NCBI GenBank assembly: GCA_963691705.1
Contig: OY829539.1
Coordinates: forward strand, 41,239,656-41,303,655
DNA: 64,000 nt
Direction: 5' to 3'
From: Viola odorata
Taxonomy: Eukaryota; Streptophyta; Magnoliopsida; Malpighiales; Violaceae
Made by a program: the position numbers and the translations under genes. Shown here one piece after another: positions 10,244-21,109 of the stretch. The notes under the pieces were generated by a model. It had not been told where the DNA came from. It made no database searches and saw nothing but the letters and a program-made list of their open reading frames with translations. The number at the start of each line of letters is the position of its first letter. Positions within the stretch are counted from its first letter, which is position 1.

Positions 10244-12404
10244 ATGGCTAAGACTCGCCGTACTGAGTCGAAATCTGCCGATGAGAAAAGGATGGATATT
10301 ACGGCTAGTGTTATCACATCTGAGGCCGCTCTCCGTGAGCATTTGGCCGCCCATAATGTTGATATTCCTGATGATTATAAAACCACTGTTGCCCCTGAGT
10401 CACTACGTTTGAACAGCGTTTTGACGGGCAATCGTAGGGTCATGTATGCGCAAATGTTCCGTTATGGCTTCCGGCTTCCCATTGACTCTTTTGTCAAAGA
10501 ATTGCTTGTTGCCGGCGATCTGAATCCGGCCCAACTATCCCCAAATGCATATTGTTGTGTTTATGCTTTTCTGGAACTTTGCAAATACAAAGGGATTACT
10601 TCCCCTTCCCTTCTACTGCTTAAATCTCTTTTTAAGCTGATGAAATGCCGGGGGGTGATAACGATATCGCCCCGTTTTGACGATGACTCTCTGAAGTCTT
10701 TTACTTGGAAACTCCTCCATATCGAGTCTTCCGTTGATGGCTGGAAAAAGGAGTTTTTTTGATAGATCTTCCTAAAGATCTTGGTTCCTGGTGGCGATCT
10801 GGGTTTAACCAAAACGTAGATGACAACGTCTGGAGCCGACCAGGGACCCTTCCGAAACGTGAACAAGACTGGTTAAACGCATTGCTCAAACTGGAAATCA
10901 ACGTTCACATCCGCCAAGTGGCTTGTAGAATGGACATTCGATCTTGTGTTGAACGTGAGTGTCGCGTTACTCCTTTCTTTGTTATCGCTGATACTAATGC
11001 TGACGTTATTTTGTGCTTTCGCAGCGACGGATCCCAACTATAAACCTGAGAGTGTAAGGAGACACTTGAAAAGGGCTCAAGAGAGAAGAAAAAGAGAGAG
11101 CTACTTCCACGGAAGCAACTGATAACCCCACCGATCTTCCGGCTACTTCCGCTACTCTTGTTCAAGTATCCTCTTCTTCGGCCGGTGGGGGGGATCCTGA
11201 CATTCCTTCAGGCGTTCCCCTTGTGACCATCGCTGCTCCTCCTGCCCAGCCTTCTTCTTCTTCCAAGGCTCCTAAGGCCATTGCCAAAGGAAAAAAGAAG
11301 AGAAAAACAAGAAGTTGTTGGGAGAGGAGGGCAGAAATCCATCTTCCTCTACCGCCGAGATGGAGAACAGATCTGCGGACGGGTTTGACTCTACGGCTGT
11401 TCCCCGGGGAGGGAATCCGTCAGGATTTCTGGAGAATTTAGGCACGGGCGAGACTTTCGGGGTTTCGCCCAATTCTTTTGGTGGTCCTGTTCACGCATAT
11501 TCCTCCAACATGGGATATTAGGAGGTTATGCTAGATTTTTCAGGCTATCAGCCTCATGGCGCTTATTTTTCTCCAGGGGGTCCGTCCACACAGGCTCGCT
11601 CTCCTTTTCCTCTGGCCTTCGTTCCTTCAAGCATCCCCCTACAGGCCCGTTATGGCGAAGGAGGTACCACCTTTAACTTTGTGGCGGATCTTAGTCCGCT
11701 AAGTGGGGCCGTTACTGTGACCCATCAAGTTGCACTGTACGATCTGCGTAACACTGGTCTGGCGGCACTGGGGGGTGACGGCTCGGATGAGGTTATGGCT
11801 TTGCTGGCTTCCCAAGTACTGGCGTCTGCGACATAACGGGAAGCCTTCCTTTCCAGGCCCGTGGTTGACAGGGTGAACTCATTACGCTCCAACCTTTTTA
11901 CAAATATGATGCAGTTCCATTACTGGGCGGAGGAAGCGCAGCATCAGGCTGCTTCTCTTTCCTCCTCTTCGGAAGAATTAGCACGAGAGCGGAATGAGAA
12001 GAAAAAGTTGCTGGAGGAGCGTACAAACTTATTGTTGGCTCATCAGAAGCAGAAAGAAGAACAATCTGTCGCCTTGGCAGCGGAGAGGGCTAAAGTTACT
12101 GCCTTGTAGAATGAGAAGTCATCCCTGGCCAAGGAGAAAGCTGGCCTGGAGGAAGAGTTAGCCGATAGGAGCCTGTGGCACGTCGAGCAGACTGCCGCTA
12201 TTTTGGTCGCTTGCTTTGAAGAAGTCCACGGGGTTGACGCGTACAAACCCGATGAGGTCACTGCCGCTTTCAAACGAAGATCTGGCCATCTTGATGAGGA
12301 GGGCTTTCCCCGAGCTAAAGTGGCAGGCTGGAAACGGAGGCACCCCGAAGGTTGACGTGCTTCGAGGCTTTACCGCTCTTTCCTTAGTGATCAAGCGTCA
12401 CTAA
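10244..12404 (+). pseudogene. Antisense gene d of element B: decayed paralogue of gene c
   Basis: ATG 10244 opens 172 codons homologous to the N-terminal domain of gene c (shared MFRYGFRLP, DLNPAQLSP, YAFLELC blocks). The frame is lost at a T7 run (10754-10760), where one missing base would restore it, and continues at 10762-10953. A GTGAGT donor there and an acceptor TTTCGCAG at about 11024 match the intron of gene c. Downstream are a Ser/Pro/Lys-rich part, a block similar to the YDLRNTGLAALG region, and a coiled coil (11861-12109 and on) broken by stops at about 11520, 11834 and 12107 and by frameshifts. It is a pseudogene, 3' of and in tandem with gene c. Confidence 0.65.
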
Positions 12405-12890
12405 ATTTTTGTTTATTATTTTGACCACCAAAGTTTGTAGCCCCCTTTAAACATTTCGATGTGTTCAAGCAACTTTTATTGCTGACTTTCCTTTATTTAG
12501 TCGCCTCTTTGCAAACTCCTTTGGCGTTATCTTCGCCATGTTTTCCCAATGCGCTTACTTTTCCGAACAGATCCTTAGCGTTCCCACCAAAATTACAGAA
12601 TTTGGTATTGGGTTAACTTTCTCGATAAGCCTAGCGATATCTCTGCTTACGAGATCCTCACTCCTTCCGCTGCCCGAAAAGTATTCTGCGCATTCTCAAT
12701 TGTAAATCATCAGTAACAAAAACACGTTACGAGGGATAGTAATTACCCGTAGGAGCCTTTTCGCTGCCATCATAGGGCGTTACCCTGGAACCCGCGGGAA
12801 TCGCTTTCGCTATCAGCTCTATACTTCACCAGGGATTACACATCTGGTTACTAGCCGGGATTTCGCGATTCTCCGCGTTTCCCTATTTTC
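12405..12890. other. Gene-poor part of the B 3' region
   Basis: No ORF or family match seen. Downstream of the end of gene d; probably UTR-type sequence of the element. Confidence 0.35.
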
Positions 12891-12894
12891 ACGA

Positions 12895-13355
12895 TCGGCC
12901 CTTAAAGTGCCTCGTCTTAGTGAGCTGTCGGATCGGGACGGCTATCACAAGGCTAGGGAATTTTCACTTTTGGGCGTTGCCCTCGCGTCTAGAACCGTGT
13001 CCTTACTTAATGACCTAGCTGCAGCAGCCCAGTCGTTAAGATAGGATTCTTGTTTCTAGAACGGAGTTTCTATTTCTTCGGGGCGTGCCTCGTCTTGCTG
13101 GGCCGTCTCCACGAGAACGGTCAGTACAAGAAAAGGACTTTTCACTCCCAAAGATACCGGGTGGTGCCCTCACTTAATGAGCCATCTGATCAAGATCGGT
13201 CATCACAAGGATAGGACTTTTCACCCCTAGGGGCGTCCAGGATCTTTCAATCCGACGCTAATTCAAGGTATAGTGGGTAGTGCCCTCACTTAATGGGCCA
13301 TTTGATCAAGACCGGCCATCACAAGGATAGGAATTTTCACTTCCCCAAAATACCC
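12895..13355. repeat. Four imperfect tandem repeats between integrase and antisense genes of B
   Basis: Units near 12905, 13085, 13156 and 13280 share GTGCC(T)C..CTT..., a GATC(A/G)..GG/CC block, ATCACAAGG(A/C)TAGG and (A/G)(A/C)TTTTCAC. The last two are clearly similar to each other (CCCTCACTTAATG(A/G)GCCAT.TGATCAAGA). Variable tandem repeats in the 3' untranslated region of Tat-lineage elements are known to seed plant satellites. Confidence 0.6.
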
Positions 13356-13457
13356 CCTTTTTTATCTGCACAAAGGCAACCACAAACTTCCACGAAAGCT
13401 CTCTCATCGAGCGTTAGTCATGGTTAGGGTTGACATAAATCAAAGGTGCAGATAAAA

Positions 13458-14513
13458 TCAAATTCTAGAGTAATATAACTTCAAGCGAGCGATATTCCAA
13501 GAGTTGGATAAGGGTGTACCATCGAGAGTCTCCAGATGATAGGTTTCTTTCCCGACAACGTGGGTGATGCGATATGGTCCATCCTAGTTTGGACTGAGTT
13601 TTCCCATGCGTTGCCCTGCCGCTCGCTTCTCTCTGAGCACCAGGTCACCGGCTTTCAGCAACCGTTCTTTGACGCGCCTGTCATGATAACGGGCCATCTT
13701 TCATTTGTAATGCTGCGTTTTCAGAAGGATTTCCTCTCGGACTTCTGGTAACGCGTCCAGGTTAGCTCGTAACCTTTCCTCATTTAGTTCCTCCCGAAAG
13801 TTCGCGTCCAGGCTCATGGTTCCAATTTCCACCGGTGTAACGGCTTCGGTCCCGAAGGCCAACGCGAAAGGTGTTTCTCCGGTGGTAGTCTTAATAGTCA
13901 TGCGGTACGCCCACATCACGTATGGTAGCTCATCAGCCCATTTCTTTTTAGACCCTTCTAGGTTTTTCTTCATGTCGCTAAGGATGTTCTGATTGGTTAC
14001 TTCCGCCTGTCCATTAGTTTGCGGATGAGCCATGAAGGAAAAGCGTTGCTCGATTCCAAATTCTGAGCACTGGTCTTTAAAGAACTGGCTGGTGAACTGC
14101 GTCCCATTATCGCTGACAAGGACACGAGGTACGCCAAACCTCATGATAACTTGATATTTGAGGAAACGCCAAGTTTTTTCTGCCGTGATTGTGGCGACCG
14201 CTTCAGCTTCCGCCCACTTAGTGAAATAGTCTACCGCCACTATCACAAACTTCAGTTGAGACCTTGCCTTTGGGAATGGGCCTAGGATATCGATCCCCCA
14301 TTTAGCAAAGGGACAAGGGGCGATAATTTCAGATATTTCAGTGGCAGGCCGCCGAGGAATCTTGGCAAACTCCTTGCACTTAGGGCAGGTTTGCACATAG
14401 TTGTGGCAATCTCTTCGGATGGTGGGCCAATAGAATCCGGATCGGAAAACTTGTGCCGCTAAGGTACCGCCTGACACGTGCATATCACATACCCCTTCAT
14501 AGATTTCGCGCAA
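13458..14513 (-). pseudogene. Integrase of element B (end of pol), with in-frame stops
   Basis: This is the C-terminal part of pol, in the same frame as RT upstream. A zinc-binding region (H of MHVSGG, then CPKC) precedes the catalytic core with D in WGIDILG, D in SDNGTQF and E in NGQAEV; 35 residues lie between the second D and the E, so the DD35E triad is intact. After a stop at 13701-13703 the same frame continues to 13458 with the typical C-terminal domain (DRRVKERL...GKLSPN, then GPYRI and a final LKLYYSRI). One more stop (TAG) sits in place of the usual Trp after SPN. The enzyme would insert element cDNA into the genome; this copy is truncated. Confidence 0.85.
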
Positions 14514-14591
14514 GGTGTGAAGGCCCTCTTGCTCAGTTATACATTTAGCGGCAGGGTGAGAAAAACATCTTCGAATTAGATCCCCGTCATA

Positions 14592-16838
14592 TTACGTACA
14601 GCGAGCTGCCTGTCTCAGTACCTTCTTCTTTTCAACGGTATCCTCAGGCAGTTCCTCGTGTTTCAAGTATTTGATTACGAGAATTCGCCAGTCGCTCTCA
14701 CGCTCCTCCACGCATAAAGACGCTTGCTCTTCCATGAAGGATGGTACCGATAGCTCACGATAATATACGCCTTTGGGTATGGATGCTTCCGGATTCGCGG
14801 CCATTTTGGCTAGATTGTCAGCCTCAGCGTTTTCCTCCCTGGGGATATGCTCGAAGCTGATTTGCATGCCCTCTTTCTTTATTTCCAACAATTCTCGCTT
14901 TACTTTGGCGAGATATTGAATCATGATGGGTTCCCGGGCCTGAGAGTGCCCCAAGACCTGGTCAATTATCAGCTTGGAATCACCACAGATTTTTAGACGC
15001 AGGTCTCCTGTTCTTCCGGTATCGTGCCTCCCTTTAGAGGAAAGTCCTTTCCCTATTCTGAGCCCGGCTAGCAACGCCTCATACTCTGCCGCGTTATTAG
15101 ATAACGGCTGTAGGATTCGAATGGCGTACCGTATTTGCATATCGTGCGGCCCATTTATAAAGATTCCAGCTCCAGCCAGCTCTTGGTTTTTGGCTCCATT
15201 CACATGGACGATCCAGAGGTCCGTGTAGGTTTCCGAGAACGGGAGATCCATATCGCCCCATTCCGCTTCAGGTACGCCGTCCAAAGGATCCTCTGTAAAG
15301 GTACATTCAGCTATGAAATCAGCCAGGATCTGAGCCTTTACGGACGGTCGAGACTGATACCTCAATCCGTACTGTTCTAATTCGAGTGCCCAGATCAACA
15401 TTCTTCCGGAAGATTCAGGCTTTCGAAATATTCTTTTCAGAGGCTGGTCCGTGAGCATGATAACGGAATAAGACTGAAAATATCGATCCATTTTGCGGGT
15501 GGCTTGTATAAGAGCGAACACTATCTTTTCAATTCGGGCGTATCGCAACTCCGCATCCTTCAGGACGTGGCTCACAAAATAGACCGGGCGATGAGAATGG
15601 TTATCGTCACGAACGAGGACGGCACTGACCACTTCGTCTGCAGCGCCAAGATATAGATATAAGGTATCGCCTACTTCAGGTCTCGTCAATAATAAGTCAG
15701 ACGATAGGTAATCTTTTAGGCCGATAAATGCTTCCTCACATTCCGGGGTCCACCCGAACGAGGCTTTCTTGCGTATGACTTTGAAAAAAGGGAGACACTT
15801 TTCTCCTTGCTTGGAAATGAATCGCCCAAGGGCAATGACTCGCCCTGTTAGCCTTTGCACCTCTTTAATGGTTCTTGGCGATATCATGTCTTGTATGGCC
15901 TTAACCTTCGAGGGGTTAGGCTGGATGCCTTTTTGGCTGACCACGTAGCCCAAGAATTTTTCTGTTTGAAATGCAAACATGCATTTTCGGGGATTTAACT
16001 TCATGCGATACCTTTTCATTACGTCAAAGACTTCTTTTAAGTCTCGTAGGTGATCTAGAAAGCTTGCGCTCTTCACCAATATATCGTCAACGTACGCTTC
16101 CACATTCCTCCTTATTTGCTCTTCGAATATCTTGTTGGCCATACGTTGGAACGTAGCCCCGGCGTTCTTCAACCCAAATGGCATCGCCGTGTAACAGTAG
16201 GTGGCCTTTGGAGTGAGAAACGCAGTCTTTTCTTCATCTTCCCGGGCCATGGGGATCTGATGGTATCCAAAGTTGGCGCCCAGTGAGCTTAGATAAGCGT
16301 ATCCAGCGGTCTGATCAACTAACTGATCTATGCGAAGAAGCGGGTAGCAATCCTTAGGGCAGGCATCATTTAAATCTGTGAAGTCGATGCACATGCGCCA
16401 ATCCCCATTGGGCTTAGGAACAAGGACAGGGTTCGCTAGCCAGGTGGGATATTGAACTTCGCGGATAAACCCTGCGTCAAGAAGCTTTGCTACCTCCTTA
16501 TCTACAGCTAACGCCTTTTCATTAGAGAACGCACGTCGCTTTTGTTGTACCGGCCTGGCATCTGGGTCCACATTGAGCCGATGTTCAGCTATTTCCCGCG
16601 ATATACCTGGCATGTTGGAGGGTTTCCACACGAAATCTCCTTGGCATTTGTTCAGCAGCCGGGCCAGTTGAAGGTTTTCCGCTGGGCTGAGTTTTTCACT
16701 GATCAGGAAACTTGCTTCCTCTATACCGATTGCTGGGACGGGTACCATTTTGTCCAGAGGTTGAGCGCGCTTCTCGTCACTCTGCTCATAGGGGTCCGCT
16801 GCTATACATACGTACCTATCGCAGCTTCTTTGAGTCAT
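14592..16838 (-). pseudogene. Reverse transcriptase, degenerate RNase H and second RNase H of element B
   Basis: 748 codons. RT spans about residues 110-320, with YVDD at 249-252, but motif A reads SSLGANFGYHQI where the first catalytic Asp should stand at residue 187 (GGC in place of an Asp codon). The first RNase H (about 395-505) lacks its leading Asp (LYLYLGAADE), usual for Tat elements. The second RNase H (about 540-690) has Asn547 in HVNGAK where the family has Asp; E585 and D620 remain. So both RT and the extra RNase H have lost a catalytic carboxylate. A stop at 14592 separates it from integrase and one at 16875 from protease, all in one frame. Confidence 0.9.
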
Positions 16839-16874
16839 GAGCGAGTAGCATTCCGCCGCCAGCTTTTGATCGCC

Positions 16875-17567
16875 CTATACGGATACTACCCCATCCCAGG
16901 AGGGGTATTTCATCTTTAAATGCTTTTGAGATATCACCGCTCCAAAGCGGTTAAGGAAAGGTCGTCCGAGTATGACATTGTAAGGCAAATTCAGATCCAC
17001 GACAAGGAACAACAGGTTCTCTGATCGTTTGTAGGTGTCTTCTCGGAAGTATATGGGCAAAGTGATCACCCCCGTGACAGGGATTGGAACCCCATCAATG
17101 CCGACTATAGGCCGTTTGCTAGGCGTTAGCTCATTATCAGGTCGTTTCATGAGATTGTATGCTTCCAGCGAAAAGAGGTTCACCGCGCTCCCATTATCGA
17201 TAAGAGTTCTTCTGATTCCATGACTGGCGATGACGGGCGTAACCACCAATGCATCATTGTGCGGATTGACAATGCCTTTCTCATCCTCTTCGGAAAAGGA
17301 TAATATCATTCGATCCAATATGCCTATCGCATCTCCTTTTTTTGTCATGCCATCACGTGTGCGTTTGTCTCCTTTCGCGGCTGTCAGAGGCTCTGATTCG
17401 TCCATATAAGGGGTTCCTCCTGCGATAATGTTAATCATAGGGATATATTCGTCATCAACCGTAAGAGTTTCCCTATCTTTTCCTCTGGGAGCATCATCCT
17501 TCTGCGGAACGCGAGGAGGAACTGGTGGTTCGTCTGCGGGCTTTTTAAATGAGATTTTTTCTGGCAT
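16875..17567 (-). pseudogene. Aspartic protease of element B
   Basis: 230 codons. The retropepsin active site is DNGSAVNLFS at residues 124-133, preceded by the INIIAGGTP block typical of Tat proteases. It later has LPYNVILGRPFLNRFGAVIS, the conserved ILGR signature of the fold. The reading frame overlaps the end of gag by 23 nt in a different frame, so a gag-pol frameshift (natural or mutational) is needed. A TAG at 16875-16877 separates it from RT in the same frame. It would cut the gag-pol precursor. Confidence 0.85.
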
Positions 17568-19090
17568 CTTCTCTTACCTGGGTGGCAAATTCTCCTAAAT
17601 ATCCTTCTTCCACCAAACGTTCTATCGCCGATCTTAACTCCCTGCACGTTTCTGTGGAATGGCCCCTGGCTTGGTGGAATTTACAATAAGCATTCTCCCT
17701 TCTCCCTAGAAGCACTCCTGGTTTCGTAGGCGCGGGGTAGCGGATGGGAAGATTTCGCTGTTCCACTATCGCTAAAATCTCTGCCCTTGGTACATTAAGA
17801 GAAGGAAAATCTGTGTCGTACGTCCGATTCTTATAAGAATCCCCGTGGCGTCGAGTGGGGGAACCACCGGTTTTTCCCTTCGAAAAATGACCCTTCTGTT
17901 TGTTGGAGGCCTTGGGGATATGGTCCTTCCGCCTGGCGTAATCGTCGATAAAATGGTCGTCAGGAAGGGGCTTTGTGGGAGCAGCGGCAATTTGAGATGT
18001 CCCCTGCGGCACATTATACGTCCTATCTCTGTTTTCTTCTTCTTCCATTTTCGCATAATTATGGGCTTTAAGTCTCAACGCATCTAAAGTCACTGGAGGG
18101 TCCACCATAAGCGCGTCTTTCAGCTTTCCATAGCGGCAGTTCCTTTTCAGAGCTTCTATAGCAAAATCAATAGTAACGCCCGGCGTTAAGGACATTTCCA
18201 AATCGAAGCGACTAAGAAATTCCATTAAGGTTTCTTGAGGCCTTCGTTGTATGTCAAATAACGCGGCAGCAGATTTCCTGATTGGAATTGCCGTGCTAAA
18301 TCTGCTCCGGAATTTAGATTCTAATTGTGAGAAATTATTAATGGATCCACCAGAGAGACCCTCAAACCAGAGACGCGCAACGCCCGATAATGTCATAACA
18401 AATATTTGGCATAACGCCGCATCACTGTGGGTCTGAAACTGAACAAAATCCTTCACTTTATTAATGTGCGAGATGGGATCCTTGGTGCCATCATAAATAT
18501 CAGTGGGAAGCTTCACGCTCCGACTGACCCTATGACGCCTTATACGACGGCTAAATGGGTGGCCCGATGTATCATCAAGAATTTCACGCGCCTGACGCGG
18601 AGGAGACATTTCGGCCTGACGCCCCCTATTTTGTGGTTCCGGCGTAAGATGTCGTCTAGGAGATCGACTGCGGCTCCTGGGTGAACGACTTCTATACCTT
18701 CGACTACTGGATCTTTCACTGTACTCGGGAGACACGCTTCTATTGGCTCCTTCCCTCCGTCCGTCCCACCGGTTCCTAACCCCCTCAAGCTGCCTGTCTC
18801 CTTGTAGGAGGAGACCTTGCGGCATTTGTGGTATGTAGGCCTCTACTCTTCCTTGAGTAAACTGCTCAACACTAATCGGAGGATTTCCCCCGGATAAAGG
18901 CATCTGGAGGTTTTCTGGAAACAACGGTGATAAAGGTCGATCAACAACAATAGATGGTGTGAACATGACGCGGGGAGGGAGACTAGATCCAGAAGCACCA
19001 GGCGTGATTCTTGCGGCCATTTCAGTCAAATATTCCAGCCGAGAATGAAGGGCCGCTATTTCCATTGCAAAGGGATGTTCACGGTTGAGC
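17545..19090 (-). pseudogene. Gag of element B, main part (3' of solo-LTR insertion)
   Basis: About 515 codons without a stop. An N-terminal helix (MEIAALHSRLEYLTEMAARI) is followed by an Arg/Ser-rich stretch and the retrotransposon Gag domain: ISHINKVKDFVQFQTH, WFEGLSGGSINNFSQLESKF and the SLTPGV region. The C-terminal Cys/His motif is CKFHQARGHSTETC, the Tat-type replacement of a classical zinc knuckle. The apparent start at 19092 is an artefact: the solo LTR at 19096-20208 cuts the gene. Before that insertion the frame continued upstream at 20214. Confidence 0.85.
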
Positions 19091-19095
19091 ACAGA

Positions 19096-20208
19096 TGATA
19101 CGATCCTGGTTCCTTAGGATGCGTAGCACCAATTTTGATCTTTGTTCAAAGATGGATTTCCTGCGGAATAGATAGAATAGATAGAACTCACTTGCACAAT
19201 TAAGACCTGCTGAACGCTAAGCAACAGCCAACCAAAATCCGAACAAGAGAGGGTCCTTGTGAATGATAAACTTGCACAACTAAGACCTGCTGAACGCTAA
19301 GCAACAGCCAACCAAAGTCCGAACAAGAAGATAAACAACAAGTAGGATGCAATTCCAAGATTTACTTGTATACGACTCAAGTATTGCGGACTCAAGAAGA
19401 ACAAGGTTCAACCAACTTGAACAAGGGGCGGAGATTGAAGAGAATATCTCAATTTATCAAATAACAGCCAAGTTTCTAAGGAGGCCAAGCGGCTCCTTAA
19501 ATAAGGTTACAAGCAAACCCTAATTCCAAAATAGGAATATTACATAAAGTAAAACACTTTAACTAATTAATCAATTAACTAATTAACTAATTAACTAATT
19601 AACTAATTAACTAATTACAGTAAATATAAATATATTTAAATACATTCCAGCAGCCCATGTCGAGTTCTCCATCATCGGGCCAAGGTTTGGGCCGAAACTT
19701 CAAGTTGTATGTTGCCTCGCGTACAGACTGCACGCCATAATGTCGACGTCCATAACTTTTAAACCACTGGTATAAATGAGCTGAATCTTGTCCCAAATGA
19801 AAGCTAACATCCTGAAGTTTCCAACTAGAGGTCGATCACGTGATTCAGACATGTACAGCTCTGGTTATGTTCCAACGAAGTTGCCTGTTGTGTCTGCACC
19901 TAGAACTGCTGTGTGCGAGATTGTCATCTCGAATCTCCTTGATGTCTACTTGTCTGAATGCTCTGAAACTTGGACACAGCCTTCCTAAGACTCCAATAGT
20001 GCTTGTATATGTACTGGATCTTTTATTGAAGCCGGTCTTCCAAGGGTTGACTCGGATGGATGTCAAACCTTGTGCCAGGTGCCTCCAAGCCACCTTCCAT
20101 GTCATCCTATGCCTGACAGCTTGATCAAACAGCCTCTCCTGCCTGGTCTCCATGTCTAGGGGTTGCATTAACCTCACTGGGGTTAGCCATGGGGTTGGGA
20201 TCGTATCA
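19096..20208 (-). mobile_element. Solo LTR F inserted in gag of element B
   Basis: 1113 bp with perfect 11-bp inverted ends, TGATACGATCC and GGATCGTATCA, flanked by the 5-bp duplication ACAGA (19091-19095 and 20209-20213). On the minus strand it has a TATA-like CCTTATTTAAGG (about 19505-19494). A direct repeat of about 65 bp lies at about 19193-19255 and 19270-19334, and an AATTAACT microsatellite at about 19561-19616. No coding sequence. The superfamily is not certain; the size and structure would suit copia or gypsy. Confidence 0.8.
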
Positions 20209-20213
20209 ACAGA

Positions 20214-20494
20214 TCCCCCCGAAAGAGGAGTGGAGAAGTCAGATCCCGCTATCTGAGATGACAAGATGTCCGTCTGCGAGGAGGCCAGTCCCCAGCAATT
20301 CCAGCCGAGAGGTCCAGAGATCCCGAAATAATTGGTTGTGTCGTCATAGAGAGATCAGCAGTAGCAAAAGGGAATAACTGTCTGCGGATTGAGAAAGGGA
20401 TATTAGAGGATGATGATCGGATCGGCTCCGATCCTGCGGTCATGACCGTTCCAATCTTCCGACTAGACGGAGCTTGGCTATTAAGGACGCTCAC
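20214..20494 (-). pseudogene. N-terminal piece of gag of element B
   Basis: Starting about 15 nt after the primer-binding site, a frame opens at 20494 (SVLNSQAPSS...) and ends at 20249. A second frame (SSQIAGSDFSTPLSGGS) takes over at about 20264 and runs to the insertion point at 20213. Joined across F it continues in frame with the main gag. The start codon is GTG here, so the ATG may have been lost. One frameshift near 20250-20264 is needed. Confidence 0.6.
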
Positions 20495-20507
20495 TTAATA
20501 TACCAAA

Positions 20508-20526
20508 GCTCTCAATGAAAGCACCA
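20508..20526 (-). other. Primer-binding site of element B
   Basis: Two bases after the 5' LTR, minus strand TGGTGCTTTCATTGAGAGC starts with the TGG complementary to a tRNA 3' CCA end. The specific primer tRNA was not determined. Confidence 0.65.
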
Positions 20527-20528
20527 TT

Positions 20529-21074
20529 TGATAAGATTCAATGTCGATCTTGTAAGATTCGGAGTCGTGCCTGATTGGAACGGTGGCGGTCGGTGTCGGA
20601 TGTACCTGCAAAGCGCCAGAGGGGGGGCTCCGGCGTAGACACTCCGATGCTTAAGTCAGTTCAGGTTTCAAAAACAACAGAGGTTCGTCTAAGTGATCTC
20701 GATCTTACCTTCTGATTGGGAAAAATAGGGGTATTTATAGGCCTATTCGGCGATACCTGGCGATAACAATCCAGGCGATGTCTGATGGTGACGTCACAAG
20801 CGATACCGATGGATGACGTCATGAGCGATACCGATGGATGACGTCATGAGTGATATCTGACGGGGCTGCCAGGAACGATAACCTCGTGGGTCCCTAGGAT
20901 GGGATGGTGCCGTGCGTATAGAGTCGCGTGAGTCCCCCCCCCCCCCCCGCTGATGTCGACCATCCTTCGCTGATTCTCGGGCGATATGAAGATATCTTAC
21001 GGGTCTTATGGGAAATCGTCCCGGCGGGAGCCGCAAGTGTGGTAGCACCGTTAGGGCTGTCTTGATTGTTATCA
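20529..21074 (-). repeat. 5' LTR of element B
   Basis: 546 bp, partner of 4240-4813. It has the same three TGACGTCA sites and TATA box (20740-20731). It lacks a 9-bp segment and has a shorter poly-C run. Confidence 0.9.
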
Positions 21075-21109
21075 CCCATTAACCATTGTCACATCCATCG
21101 CTTTCTCCA

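Larger units (their letters stand above)
4240..21074 (-). mobile_element. 16.8-kb Tat-like Ty3/gypsy retrotransposon B with antisense genes
   Basis: Identical-family LTRs at 4240-4813 and 20529-21074, ends TGATAA/TTATCA, and the target duplication CCCAT (4235-4239, 21075-21079) define it exactly. Read on the minus strand: 5' LTR, primer-binding site, gag, protease, RT, degenerate RNase H, a second archaeal-type RNase H, integrase, a tandem-repeat zone, then about 7 kb with four plus-strand genes, then the 3' LTR. The second RNase H plus pol order is the hallmark of the Tat lineage. Maize Grande elements of this lineage are known to carry an opposite-strand ORF (gene23) in the same place. The LTRs differ by 11 substitutions in about 535 aligned bases plus indels. 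gag-pol is broken by several stops and catalytic changes. Confidence 0.9.

Noticed and set aside
19096..20208. A 1.4-kb untranslated leader between primer-binding site and gag of B
   Set aside because: Most of it is the solo LTR F with its own target duplications; gag really starts close to the primer-binding site.
19845..20264. 139-codon minus-strand ORF as a separate gene
   Set aside because: It is a gag N-terminal fragment reading through into the solo LTR.
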